Shown: positions 13,509-21,290 of the stretch, one piece after another
Layout of the letters: each line of letters opens with the position of its first letter
Position numbering within the stretch: the stretch's first letter is position 1
Source of the DNA: Lactobacillus sp. UBA5804
GTDB taxonomy: Bacteria > Bacillota > Bacilli > Lactobacillales > Lactobacillaceae
DNA: 36,816 bases
Reading direction: 5' to 3'
Assembly (NCBI GenBank): GCA_002418055.1
Contig: DIDI01000049.1
Location: forward strand, 1 to 36,816
Position numbers and translations under genes: made by a program
Notes under the pieces: generated by a model
What the model saw: only the letters and a program-made list of their open reading frames with translations
The model's database searches: none
What the model was told of the DNA's origin: nothing

Positions 13509-14506
13509 GCAAAAAAGATACTGAAAACTTAAAGGACGTGGTTAATCAAGCGATTGACAGTCAACAAGTTGTCCATGTTAAGTTAAAAGATATTGGGCAA
13601 AAGGATATCGATATTGATAAATTGACGCGTCCTTCTAAGGAAACTCATCAAGAATATTGGGGACGTGGGCTAAGTTATTTGGCTATCGGTGTCATCATTT
13701 TATTGGTCGGCTCGATTATTGGCTTTGTCGGGATTCATGGGTTAGCTACTTTTTTCCATGATCATGTTAACCTTTGGCAATTCCTTTCCAGCACTGATTG
13801 GGATCCCACCAGTGGCCCTAATCATGTTGGGGCATTAGTGATGATTGTGACGTCATTCTTAGTTACCCTGCTATCTGCGCTAGTTGCTACTCCTTTTGCC
13901 GTGGCCGTAGCACTATTTATGACCGAATATGCATCTAAGAAAGCGGCTCGTTTTCTGCAATCAATCATTGAATTGTTAGTGGGCATTCCATCTGTTGTTT
14001 ATGGCTTTTTAGGTCTAACTTTAGTCGTACCAGTTATCAGGGCCATCTTTGGAGGAACTGGATTCGGTATTTTAGCCGGAACGCTCGTATTATTTGTGAT
14101 GGTTTTACCAACGATCACCTCACTGACAGTCGATGCCCTGAATGCAGTGCCCAAACATTTTCGTCAAGCTTCAGCTGCGCTGGGCGCGACGCATTGGCAA
14201 ACGATTGCGCGGGTGGTTCTAAAAGTGGCCACACCACGAATTTTAACTGCGGTCATTTTTGGAATGGCGCGGGCCTTTGGGGAAGCCTTAGCGGTACAAA
14301 TGGTGATTGGGAATGCAGTGCTCATGCCATATAATTTAGTTACGCCATCGTCCACGCTGACTTCACAATTAACGACGCAAATCGGTAATACTGTGATGGG
14401 GACATTAGCAAATAATGCGCTCTGGTCATTAGCGTTATTGTTACTCGTGATGTCACTGTTTTTCAATATCTTGGTGAGAATGATTGGTAAAAAGGGGGCT
14501 AAGTAA
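13505..14506 (+). CDS. pstC: Phosphate ABC transporter permease PstC
   Basis: A membrane permease of 333 residues. A hydrophilic head of about 50 residues (MSKKDTENLKDVVNQAIDSQ...) precedes the first helix at about 57-82. Several further helices follow. The cytoplasmic EAA-type loop that contacts the ATPase is visible as FRQASAALGATHWQTIARVV (about 219-238). ELLVGIPSVVYGFLGL is typical of PstC. Its ATG overlaps the pstS stop (ATGA) and its stop overlaps the pstA start (TAATG). The long charged head is a longer extension than the usual short one and may be lineage-specific. Confidence 0.94.
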   Translation: MSKKDTENLKDVVNQAIDSQQVVHVKLKDIGQKDIDIDKLTRPSKETHQEYWGRGLSYLAIGVIILLVGSIIGFVGIHGLATFFHDHVNLWQFLSSTDWDPTSGPNHVGALVMIVTSFLVTLLSALVATPFAVAVALFMTEYASKKAARFLQSIIELLVGIPSVVYGFLGLTLVVPVIRAIFGGTGFGILAGTLVLFVMVLPTITSLTVDALNAVPKHFRQASAALGATHWQTIARVVLKVATPRILTAVIFGMARAFGEALAVQMVIGNAVLMPYNLVTPSSTLTSQLTTQIGNTVMGTLANNALWSLALLLLVMSLFFNILVRMIGKKGAK

Positions 14507-15393
14507 TGACTGAACACCAAAAAGATCGATTTGCAACTGGGGTCATTTACTTCTTAGTGGGCATTGTGGTCATCTTGTTAGCTGGTATTTTGGGTAATAT
14601 TTTAATAAATGGCTTGCCGCACCTATCATGGCATTTTTTAACGAGTGAGTCGTCAGATTTTCAAGCCGGTGGTGGGGTGCGTGATCAATTGTTTAACTCC
14701 GTCTATCTGCTAATTTTAACTACGATTATTTCCCTGCCGATTGCTTTAGGGGCAGCGATTTATTTGTCAGAGTATGCCCGCGATAACTGGATAACGCATC
14801 TAATCCGCAGCACTATTGAAATCTTGAGTTCATTACCATCAATTGTCGTCGGATTATTCGGATATCTCTTGTTTGTTGTCCAATTTGGCTTCGGCTTTTC
14901 CATTTTGTCGGGTGCGCTAGCATTAACCTTTTTCAACTTACCGATTTTGACTAGCAATATTGAAGAATCACTCAAGGGTGTTTCAGCCACTCAGCGTGAA
15001 GCAGGACTCGCGTTGGGGCTATCTAATTGGAAAACCATTCGTGGTATTGTGGTACCTGCTGCTTTGCCTGGCATTATTACGGGAGTGGTGCTCAGTGGTG
15101 GCCGAATTTTTGGGGAAGCAGCAACTCTGATTTATACAGCAGGTCAAAGCGGTTCGCTCGTGGACTATCACAATTGGAATCCACTCAGTCCTACGAGCTT
15201 TTTGAATGTGATGCGTCCAGCAGAAACGCTAGCAGTTCATATTTGGAAGGTGAATACTGAAGGCATCATTTCCGATGCGACCGCAGTTTCAGCCGCTACT
15301 GGTGCATTACTGGTTTTAGTCGTCATTATTTTTAACCTGAGTGCACGTTACTTTGGTAATAAACTTTACCAAAAGCTAACGGCTGCTAAATAG
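14506..15393 (+). CDS. pstA: Phosphate ABC transporter permease PstA
   Basis: The second permease, 295 residues, about normal. The first helix is at about 14-38. It has STIEILSSLPSIVVGLFGYL (about 101-120) and the coupling loop TQREAGLALGLSNWKTIRGI (about 162-181), followed by VVPAALPGIITGVVLSGGRI. It shares the 1-base TAATG junction with pstC, and a GGAGGTG ribosome binding site for pstB1 lies right after its stop. With PstC it forms the channel for phosphate delivered by PstS. Confidence 0.94.
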   Translation: MTEHQKDRFATGVIYFLVGIVVILLAGILGNILINGLPHLSWHFLTSESSDFQAGGGVRDQLFNSVYLLILTTIISLPIALGAAIYLSEYARDNWITHLIRSTIEILSSLPSIVVGLFGYLLFVVQFGFGFSILSGALALTFFNLPILTSNIEESLKGVSATQREAGLALGLSNWKTIRGIVVPAALPGIITGVVLSGGRIFGEAATLIYTAGQSGSLVDYHNWNPLSPTSFLNVMRPAETLAVHIWKVNTEGIISDATAVSAATGALLVLVVIIFNLSARYFGNKLYQKLTAAK

Positions 15394-15401
15394 GAGGTGC
15401 T

Positions 15402-16196
15402 ATGGAAAACTTATCACCAGCATTTATCACGACTTTTGAAGCGTCTGAGCGGGCATTAACGACTGAACATCTCGATGTGCTCTATGGTGGCACCATTCAG
15501 AAGTTGTTTGATACGAGTTTGCAGTTTAAGAGAAATAGCATTACCGCCCTGATTGGTGCTTCCGGTTCTGGTAAATCGACCTTTCTAAGATCACTTAACC
15601 GCATGAATGATACTGTTGCCACCGTTAATGGCAAGATTATGTTTCATGGTTTGAATGTCAATCAAGCTAATATCAATGTTTACGAATTACGTAAAAGTAT
15701 TGGGATGGTTTTTCAGAAGCCAAATCCTTTTCCCAAGTCAATTTATGACAATATCACTTATGCTTTAAGGGCAGACGGTGAAAAAAATCAGCAAAAACTG
15801 GCAACGATTGTCGAAGAGTCGCTGCGAGCAGCTGCCTTGTGGGATGAAGTTAAGGATAAGTTAAATCAGAGTGCCTTGGCTTTGTCAGGTGGTCAGCAGC
15901 AGCGGTTATGTATCGCTAGAGCACTAGCGCTAAGACCGGAAATTATTTTGTTAGATGAACCGGCTAGTGCACTTGATCCAGTCTCAACGAGCAAATTGGA
16001 AGACACGTTAAAACAATTACGCGAGAAATACACAATGGTAATGGTCACACATAATATGCAGCAAGCAGCGCGAATTAGTGACTATACGGCCTTTTTCCAC
16101 TTAGGTCATGCGATTGAGTATGACACTACAACCAATATTTTTACTAATCCACAAGGCGCTATTACAGAAGCGTATATTCAAGGGAGTTTTGGTTAG
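15402..16196 (+). CDS. pstB1: Phosphate ABC transporter ATP-binding protein, copy 1
   Basis: A 264-residue ATPase. Walker A is GASGSGKST (about 52-60), followed by the PstB-type FLRSLNRMND. The Q-loop is GMVFQKPNPFPKSIYDN, the signature LSGGQQQRLCIARALALRPE, and Walker B ILLDEPASALDP. Before Walker A there are about 20 extra residues compared with copy 2. Its stop touches the start of a second pstB gene with no gap. Two adjacent pstB genes are usual in lactic acid bacteria and bacilli. Confidence 0.95.
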   Translation: MENLSPAFITTFEASERALTTEHLDVLYGGTIQKLFDTSLQFKRNSITALIGASGSGKSTFLRSLNRMNDTVATVNGKIMFHGLNVNQANINVYELRKSIGMVFQKPNPFPKSIYDNITYALRADGEKNQQKLATIVEESLRAAALWDEVKDKLNQSALALSGGQQQRLCIARALALRPEIILLDEPASALDPVSTSKLEDTLKQLREKYTMVMVTHNMQQAARISDYTAFFHLGHAIEYDTTTNIFTNPQGAITEAYIQGSFG

Positions 16197-16952
16197 ATGA
16201 CAAAAATAATAACAACCAAAGCAGTTAGATTAAAGTATGGTGATTCTGAAGCTTTACATGGCATTGATTTAGATTTTGAAGCCAAACAACTGACAACGCT
16301 AATTGGGCCATCAGGTTGTGGGAAATCCACTTTTTTACGTTGCCTTAACCGCATGAATGATGATATTCCGAATGTCCATGTTAGTGGTGATATCAAGTTT
16401 GAAGGCCACGATATTTATACCAACAAGACTGATCTTGTGGCACTTCGTAAAGAAGTAGGGATGGTCTTTCAGCAACCAACCCCATTTCCTTTTTCGGTGT
16501 TTGACAATGTTGCCTTTGGCTTGCGTCTTGCAGGAATCAAAGATCAAGCCTTAATTGAGGAACGGGTTATCGAAAGTCTTAAGCAGGCGGCTATCTGGAA
16601 TGAAACGAAAGATGTTTTGGATCGCAGTGCTCAAAGTTTCTCAGGTGGACAACAGCAGCGTATTTGTATTGCACGTGCCTTGGCGGTTCGTCCCAAGATA
16701 GTCTTGCTAGATGAGCCAACCAGTGCGCTAGATCCAATTTCCAGTGCAGAGGTTGAACGAACTCTAATCCAGCTGAAACGACAATATACGTTTATTATGG
16801 TCACGCATAATCTGCAACAAGCCAGTCGTATTTCCGATCAAACTGCCTTTTTTATGAATGGCGATTTGATTGAAAGTGGCGCGACTGAAAAGATGTTTAT
16901 TAAGCCTAAACAGCAAATGACAAATGATTACCTCAATGGTCGATTTGGTTAA
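16197..16952 (+). CDS. pstB2: Phosphate ABC transporter ATP-binding protein, copy 2
   Basis: A 251-residue ATPase of standard PstB length. Walker A is GPSGCGKST (about 38-46), then [14 protein letters not shown]. The Q-loop is [17 protein letters not shown], the signature [20 protein letters not shown], Walker [13 protein letters not shown], and [14 protein letters not shown] the switch histidine region. It starts on the base after the pstB1 stop, so translation is probably coupled. It differs clearly in sequence from copy 1, so the duplication is old. The complex may use the two ATPases as a pair or alternatively; the sequence does not say which. Confidence 0.95.
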   Translation: MTKIITTKAVRLKYGDSEALHGIDLDFEAKQLTTLIGPSGCGKSTFLRCLNRMNDDIPNVHVSGDIKFEGHDIYTNKTDLVALRKEVGMVFQQPTPFPFSVFDNVAFGLRLAGIKDQALIEERVIESLKQAAIWNETKDVLDRSAQSFSGGQQQRICIARALAVRPKIVLLDEPTSALDPISSAEVERTLIQLKRQYTFIMVTHNLQQASRISDQTAFFMNGDLIESGATEKMFIKPKQQMTNDYLNGRFG

Positions 16953-16963
16953 GGAGAAATAAG

Positions 16964-17647
16964 ATGCACGAAATTTTTTTAGATGAATTAAAAAAGTTGA
17001 ATACTGAATTTATGGAATTTGGGGTGTTCGTGAATGATCAAATTGATCATGCAACGAGAGCTTACGTCGATCATGACAAGGTCTTAGCTAAAAAATTAGT
17101 TCAAAATCAACGTCAAATTTCTGAGCAAGCTATTAGCATTGAAGGTCAAGCCTTGAAACTGATGGCCTTACAGCAACCAGTTGCTACGGACTTTCGGGTG
17201 GTCATTTCGATTTTGAAGGCAGTGACCGATATTGAGCGAATTGGTGAGAACTCGATGAGTATTTCCTATGAGACAATCCGGGTTAAAGGCAATCCACGCG
17301 ATATTGAAGTAGAACAGATTATCTCACGAATGACACATAATGTGCGCCATATGCTGGTTCAAGTATTAACTGCTTATGTGCAAAGTGATCAGAAGATGGC
17401 TCGTACGGTTGCAAGTCGCGATGCTGAAGTTGATCAAGACTATGTCCAAGTGCGCAAGATGATTATTGATACGATGGAAAGTGAGCCTAAAAAGGTGACA
17501 GCGACGTCGAGTTATTTTATGGTTGCACGTCTTCTTGAGCGGATTGGCGATCATATCGTTAATTTGGCTAGTTGGGTCATTTATAAAACTACTGGTGAGT
17601 TGGTAGAGCTTGAAACGCACGAAGCTGAAAATCAAGCTATTGAATAA
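16964..17647 (+). CDS. phoU: Phosphate uptake regulator PhoU
   Basis: A 227-residue, all-helical cytoplasmic protein built of two PhoU three-helix repeats (about 10-110 and 115-215). The family's metal-binding E/DxxxD-type motifs are visible as KAVTDIERIGENS (about 86-98) and MVARLLERIGDHIVNLA (about 186-202). PhoU restrains PstSCAB and links it to phosphate signalling. AAGGAGA precedes the ATG, 11 bases after pstB2. It is the last gene of the operon. The following gap contains the rplJ promoter, with no clear terminator directly after phoU, so some read-through into the L10 leader is possible. Confidence 0.94.
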   Translation: MHEIFLDELKKLNTEFMEFGVFVNDQIDHATRAYVDHDKVLAKKLVQNQRQISEQAISIEGQALKLMALQQPVATDFRVVISILKAVTDIERIGENSMSISYETIRVKGNPRDIEVEQIISRMTHNVRHMLVQVLTAYVQSDQKMARTVASRDAEVDQDYVQVRKMIIDTMESEPKKVTATSSYFMVARLLERIGDHIVNLASWVIYKTTGELVELETHEAENQAIE

Positions 17648-17655
17648 ATTCTTGC

Positions 17656-17684
17656 TTTACAAGCTTGGCTCAATTTGTTAGACT
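17656..17684 (+). promoter_or_regulatory. Promoter of rplJ-rplL
   Basis: TTTACA (17656-17661), a 17-base spacer, and TAGACT (17679-17684) preceded by TGT. The start point would be near 17691, just before the L10 leader fold. Confidence 0.7.
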
Positions 17685-17690
17685 AATTAA

Positions 17691-17805
17691 GTGATAAATT
17701 CTACCTAAGACTCGGGTGACTTCATAGTCTCAATAACCCGCTGAGGCCAGAAGGTTATGAAGATAATAATCCTCTATGCCCTTGGGTATAGAGGTTTTGT
17801 TTTAA
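17691..17805 (+). ncRNA. L10 leader with terminator (autoregulatory mRNA leader)
   Basis: The leader carries interleaved complementary pieces AGACT/AGTCT (17708-17712, 17726-17730) and CGGGT/ACCCG (17713-17717, 17736-17740), then GAGGCCAGAAGGTTATG. It ends in a terminator: CCTCTATGCC pairs with GGGTATAGAGG around CTT (17771-17794), with TTTTGTTTT after. This matches the Firmicute L10 leader, where surplus L10-L12 complex promotes termination. GAGG at 17743-17746 could pair with CCTC of the terminator as an alternative fold. Confidence 0.85.
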
Positions 17806-17841
17806 ATAGAATTTGTTATTATTTCTATGGAGGTGAATCGA

Positions 17842-18354
17842 TTGGTTAGAGCTGCTATTGCTGCAAAAGAGAAGCTTGTTGACGCTTTGGCTGAAGACTT
17901 GAAGACTGCTAAGGCTGTCTTAGTCATCAACTACCTTGGTTTAACCGTTGATCAAGTAACTGAAATGCGTAAGGAATTACGTGACAGTGATGTTAAGATG
18001 AAGGTTATCAAAAATACCTATCTAAAGCGCGCTGCTGCTAAGGCTGGCATTGAAGGACTTGATGAGACTTTTGTTGGGCCAACTGCTGTCATTTATACCG
18101 CTGATTCTGACGACATTACTGAGCCAGCTCGTATTGTTTCTAAATACGCTGACAAGTATGACGTTGTCGAAATTAAGGGTGGTATGTTAGAAGGTAAACT
18201 TACTAACAAGGAAGAAATCAAAGAACTCGCTGCTATTCCAGGTCGCGAAGGCTTGCTTTCAATGCTTGTATCTGTCTTACAAGCACCTGTACGTAACTTT
18301 GCTTATGCTGTTAAGGCTGTTGCTGATTCAAAAGATGAAGGCACAGCAGAATAA
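17842..18354 (+). CDS. rplJ: Ribosomal protein L10
   Basis: A 170-residue protein that anchors L7/L12 dimers at the stalk base. The N-terminal RNA-binding domain has AKAVLVINYLGLTVDQVTEM and KVIKNTYLKRAA. The C-terminal helix that carries L12 is at about 140-165. I choose TTG 17842 as the start because GGAGGTG (17830-17836) lies 5-6 bases upstream. The ATG at 17827 overlaps that ribosome binding site and would add five residues (MEVNR). It is expressed from its own promoter through the L10 leader. Confidence 0.93.
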   Translation: MVRAAIAAKEKLVDALAEDLKTAKAVLVINYLGLTVDQVTEMRKELRDSDVKMKVIKNTYLKRAAAKAGIEGLDETFVGPTAVIYTADSDDITEPARIVSKYADKYDVVEIKGGMLEGKLTNKEEIKELAAIPGREGLLSMLVSVLQAPVRNFAYAVKAVADSKDEGTAE

Positions 18355-18400
18355 TTATTAGATAAACATTTCTAATATCTAAATTTCGGAGGATACATAA

Positions 18401-18763
18401 ATGGCTTTAGATACTGAAAAGATTATTGAAGACTTGAAGGGTGCTAGCATCCTTGAATTGAACGATTTAGTTAAGGCAATTGAAGACGAATTTGGCGTTT
18501 CAGCTGCTGCTCCTGTAGCTGCTGCCGGTGCCGGTGACGCTGCTGCTGCTAAGAGTTCATTTGACGTTGAATTAACTTCAGCTGGTCAAGAAAAGGTTAA
18601 GGTTATCAAGGCAGTTCGTGAAATCACTGGTCTTGGCCTTAAGGATTCTAAGGGTGTGGTTGATGCTGCTCCTAAGAACGTTAAAGAAGGCGTTTCTGAA
18701 GACGAAGCCAATGATATTAAGGCTAAGCTTGAAGAAGTCGGCGCAACGGTTACTGTTAAGTAA
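18401..18763 (+). CDS. rplL: Ribosomal protein L7/L12
   Basis: A 120-residue acidic stalk protein. The N-terminal dimerisation domain is at about 1-32, the Ala/Gly-rich hinge at about 38-50 ([18 protein letters not shown]), and the factor-binding C-terminal domain (about 53-120) holds [25 protein letters not shown] lies about 8 bases before the ATG. It follows rplJ by 46 bases and ends at a terminator. Confidence 0.97.
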   Translation: MALDTEKIIEDLKGASILELNDLVKAIEDEFGVSAAAPVAAAGAGDAAAAKSSFDVELTSAGQEKVKVIKAVREITGLGLKDSKGVVDAAPKNVKEGVSEDEANDIKAKLEEVGATVTVK

Positions 18764-18775
18764 TTTTTGTTTCCG

Positions 18776-18796
18776 AAAAGGGCAGGACATCAGTTC
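18776..18796 (+). terminator. Terminator of rplJ-rplL
   Basis: GGGCAG (18780-18785) and CTGCC (18796-18800 region) form a short stem with a six-T tract directly after, overlapping the listed end by a few bases. A-rich sequence precedes it, so it is partly symmetrical. Confidence 0.7.
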
Positions 18797-18955
18797 TGCC
18801 TTTTTTGCTTACCTTTTTTCAACATCTGAGCAACATAGACGCTTATGCCAATTTATGGTTTAATAAGACTAACTTTCGCCTGGCTAACAGGTGAGTCATT
18901 GATGGCCAAAAGGCTGATCTATAAACGAGATAGTTGAGCGATTGAGAGTAAAAAT

Positions 18956-19966
18956 GTGAAAGTATTAAGTATTATTGTTCCTTGTTATAATTCTCAGGAT
19001 TACCTTGCCCATGCAGTACATAGTTTAATTGCTGGTGGCAAAAGGGTTGAAATTTTATTAGTGGATGATGGTTCAACAGATCGTACGCCCACACTAATTG
19101 ATAATTATGCGACCCAATTTCAGGGTCAAGTGCGTGCAATCCACCAGACCAACAAAGGGCATGGTGGTGCGGTTAATACTGGCTTGCAAGCAGCAACTTG
19201 TCCGTATGTTAAAGTTTGTGATAGTGATGATTGGCTTGACTCAGCAGCTTTGGAGCGGATTTTAAATTTCTTAGAACGCCTGCTTCAAACTGGCAATTCA
19301 GTTGATATGTTATTGAGTAATTATGTCTATGACAAAGTAGGAAGCCGTCACAAAAAAGTGATTCGTTATCCGCGGTTACCTCAGGGCCGTTTTTTCGGTT
19401 GGAAAGAAGTTCATTTACGCTTAGGTCAGTATTTTTTGATGCACGCAGTTATTTATCGCACTGCGGTCCTAACCCAGGCGGCTAAACTAGTGTTACCGCA
19501 GCATACTTTTTATGTGGATAACCTCTACGTTTTTGAACCTTTACCATTTGTCAAAAAGATCTATTACATTGATGTCAATTTGTACCATTATTTTATTGGC
19601 CGCGCTGATCAATCAGTTAATGAGCAAGTGATGTTACAACGGATTGATCAACAATTGTATGTCAATAAACGCATGATGGCTTATTATGCGCAACAGATTG
19701 ATGATCGGACAGCGCTCGGTAAGTATATGCGTTATTATCTTGAGATTATTACGACGGTTTCATCTGTCTTGCTCCTGCGCGGGAAAAAGTCCACTTATTT
19801 GCAAAAGAAACGTGAGCTATGGCAAACATTACGGGAATGTGATACGCGCAGTTACAAGCGCTTGCGCCGACGTCCGCTCGGGGTTATGGTCAACTTACCA
19901 GGTCGCTCTGGTCATATTCTTGCGCTTGGGGCTTATGAATTGGTCCGGCATATTTATGGGTGTTGA
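18956..19966 (+). CDS. Family 2 glycosyltransferase
   Basis: A 336-residue GT-A fold transferase. The N-terminal nucleotide-sugar domain opens LSIIVPCYNSQDYLAHAV, with EILLVDDGSTDRT (about 32-44) and VCDSDDWLD (about 87-95), the metal-binding DxD region. The C-terminal part (about 200-336) is basic and aromatic with no clear membrane helix. It probably transfers a sugar to a cell-envelope polymer or lipid; donor and acceptor cannot be read from sequence. The start is GTG, because the ATG two bases earlier runs into TGA; GAGAG lies upstream. It lies apart from any polysaccharide cluster, between rplL and a methyltransferase gene. Confidence 0.88.
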   Translation: MKVLSIIVPCYNSQDYLAHAVHSLIAGGKRVEILLVDDGSTDRTPTLIDNYATQFQGQVRAIHQTNKGHGGAVNTGLQAATCPYVKVCDSDDWLDSAALERILNFLERLLQTGNSVDMLLSNYVYDKVGSRHKKVIRYPRLPQGRFFGWKEVHLRLGQYFLMHAVIYRTAVLTQAAKLVLPQHTFYVDNLYVFEPLPFVKKIYYIDVNLYHYFIGRADQSVNEQVMLQRIDQQLYVNKRMMAYYAQQIDDRTALGKYMRYYLEIITTVSSVLLLRGKKSTYLQKKRELWQTLRECDTRSYKRLRRRPLGVMVNLPGRSGHILALGAYELVRHIYGC

Positions 19967-19985
19967 TGAAAAAAGGAGTTAGCAA

Positions 19986-20600
19986 ATGGCGGAACAATAC
20001 TTTGCAGCTGATCCAAGTGTGGGTCATGACGAGCGGGTAATTCAATATCGGGTTGGCGAGACGTCGTTGAGATTAACCACAGATCGTGGTGTCTTTTCGC
20101 GGCAACGCGTTGATTACGGGAGTGGCGTCTTATTAGAGCAAATGGCGACACTAACATTTCCAGCTGCCGGCATTCTGGACGTAGGGTGTGGGTATGGCCC
20201 ACTGGGATTATTTGTAGCAAGCTGGTGGCCAGAACAAACGGTTGATTTAGTTGATGTCAATCATCGTAGTTTAGCTTTAGCTCAGAAAAATGCCGAACTC
20301 AACGGTATTCATAATGTTAATATTTATGAATCAGACGGCTATGAACAGATTCCGGTTGATCGGAAATTTGGGTTAATTGTGACTAATCCGCCAATTAGAG
20401 CTGGCAAGCAAGTAGTAACTCGAATTTTGCATGATAGTCATCAGTTTTTAGTAGCGGGTGGCAGCTTGCTGGTAGTGATTCAAAAAAAGCAAGGTGAGCC
20501 TAGTGCTCGGCGTGAGTTATTAGCAATCTTTGGCCACTGCGAGATTCTTGCGCGTGACAAGGGTTATTATGTTTTGCGAGCAGTGAAATCCGCTGAATAG
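19986..20600 (+). CDS. RsmC-like class I SAM-dependent methyltransferase (YbxB family)
   Basis: A 204-residue methyltransferase. The SAM-binding loop is ILDVGCGYGPLG (about 60-71), the acidic ribose contact VDLVDVNHRS and the catalytic-site motif VTNPPIRAGK (about 136-145). NPP motifs mark enzymes that methylate exocyclic amino groups in RNA, such as RsmC on 16S rRNA guanine. Proteins of this family lie near rpl/rpo genes in Firmicutes (B. subtilis ybxB follows rplL), matching this position. The exact rRNA target is inferred. GGAG lies about 9 bases upstream. Its stop overlaps the tadA ribosome binding site. Confidence 0.88.
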   Translation: MAEQYFAADPSVGHDERVIQYRVGETSLRLTTDRGVFSRQRVDYGSGVLLEQMATLTFPAAGILDVGCGYGPLGLFVASWWPEQTVDLVDVNHRSLALAQKNAELNGIHNVNIYESDGYEQIPVDRKFGLIVTNPPIRAGKQVVTRILHDSHQFLVAGGSLLVVIQKKQGEPSARRELLAIFGHCEILARDKGYYVLRAVKSAE

Positions 20601-20609
20601 GAGGCTAGG

Positions 20610-21101
20610 GTGTTAAGCAGTGCAGAGAAAAAGCAGGGGATGCAGTACGCTTTGCAAGAGGCTGCCAAGGCTGCTGAATGCGGTGAAGTGCCCATTGGGG
20701 CTGCTATTGTGGACCCTGAAGGGACGGTTATCGGCCGCGGGCATAATCGCCGTGAGCAAGATCAAGATGCAACGCAGCATGCCGAAATTTTGGCTATTCG
20801 GGCAGCTAATCAAACGCTAAAATCATGGCGACTAGAAGATTGTAGTTTGTTTGTTACTTTGGAGCCTTGCTGCATGTGTGCCGGTGCCATCATTAATGCG
20901 CGGATTAAAACTGTCTATTATGGTACTCCAGATCCGAAGGCTGGTGCTGCAGGGAGCGTGGTTAATTTGTTCCAATTGCAGGCTTTAAATCATCATCCTA
21001 GTCTCGTTCCTGGCCTTTATCGTGAACAAGCTAGTCAATTGTTAAAGACTTTTTTCCAAACGCTCAGGCGTCAGCAAAAGGCAATTAAACGAGGCAAGTA
21101 A
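20610..21101 (+). CDS. tadA: tRNA-specific adenosine deaminase
   Basis: A 163-residue deaminase that converts wobble adenosine 34 to inosine in tRNA-Arg(ACG). The zinc- and proton-shuttling motif HAEILAI (His and Glu at about 57-59) and the paired cysteines in TLEPCCMCAGAI (about 83-94) are intact. GTG is taken as start with GGAGG 5 bases upstream; that ribosome binding site overlaps the previous stop. The roughly 15-residue C-terminal helix is basic (RRQQKAIKRGK). It lies directly before the SRP RNA gene and dnaX, a common Firmicute arrangement (tadA-ffs-dnaX). Confidence 0.95.
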   Translation: MLSSAEKKQGMQYALQEAAKAAECGEVPIGAAIVDPEGTVIGRGHNRREQDQDATQHAEILAIRAANQTLKSWRLEDCSLFVTLEPCCMCAGAIINARIKTVYYGTPDPKAGAAGSVVNLFQLQALNHHPSLVPGLYREQASQLLKTFFQTLRRQQKAIKRGK

Positions 21102-21137
21102 TTAAACAATCTGCTAGCCAAAAAGCACCAAATAAGC

Positions 21138-21143
21138 TAGAAT
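21138..21143 (+). promoter_or_regulatory. Likely -10 element for the SRP RNA
   Basis: TAGAAT lies 7 bases before the expected 5' end of the RNA. No strong -35 box was found, so only the -10 is listed. Confidence 0.4.
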
Positions 21144-21149
21144 ACTTGT

Positions 21150-21240
21150 AGGGCAATGTTTCACTTCTGAATTGTGTCAGGACCGGAAGGTAGCAGCACT
21201 AAGGTCGTTGGAGCATGTGCCTTTTATTGAAATTTAATAA
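21150..21240 (+). ncRNA. ffs: Signal recognition particle RNA, small bacterial type
   Basis: The universally conserved Ffh-binding region is clear: GTGTCAGGACCGGAAGGTAG then CAGCAC at about 21175-21199, with the GGAA tetraloop and asymmetric loop. Flanking sequences GGGCAATG (about 21151) and CATGTGCC (about 21215) can close the long helix. The size of about 90 bases points to the 4.5S-like form without an Alu domain. Ends are approximate. Confidence 0.93.
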
Positions 21241-21273
21241 ACTCTTAGCTCCAGTTGGGTTAGGGGTTTTTTT
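21240..21273 (+). terminator. Terminator between ffs and dnaX
   Basis: AACTCTTAGCTC (21240-21251) pairs over 12 positions (several wobbles) with GGGTTAGGGGTT around CAGTTG, followed by a seven-T tract (21267-21273). It ends the SRP RNA just 18 bases before dnaX. dnaX therefore depends on read-through or on an unseen promoter. Confidence 0.8.
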
Positions 21274-21290
21274 ACTAGGGAAGAGAAAAG

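Noticed and set aside
15402..16952. The two pstB genes as a recent tandem duplication
   Set aside because: They differ at many positions and in the N-terminal length, and two pstB genes are usual in this order, so this is an old arrangement.
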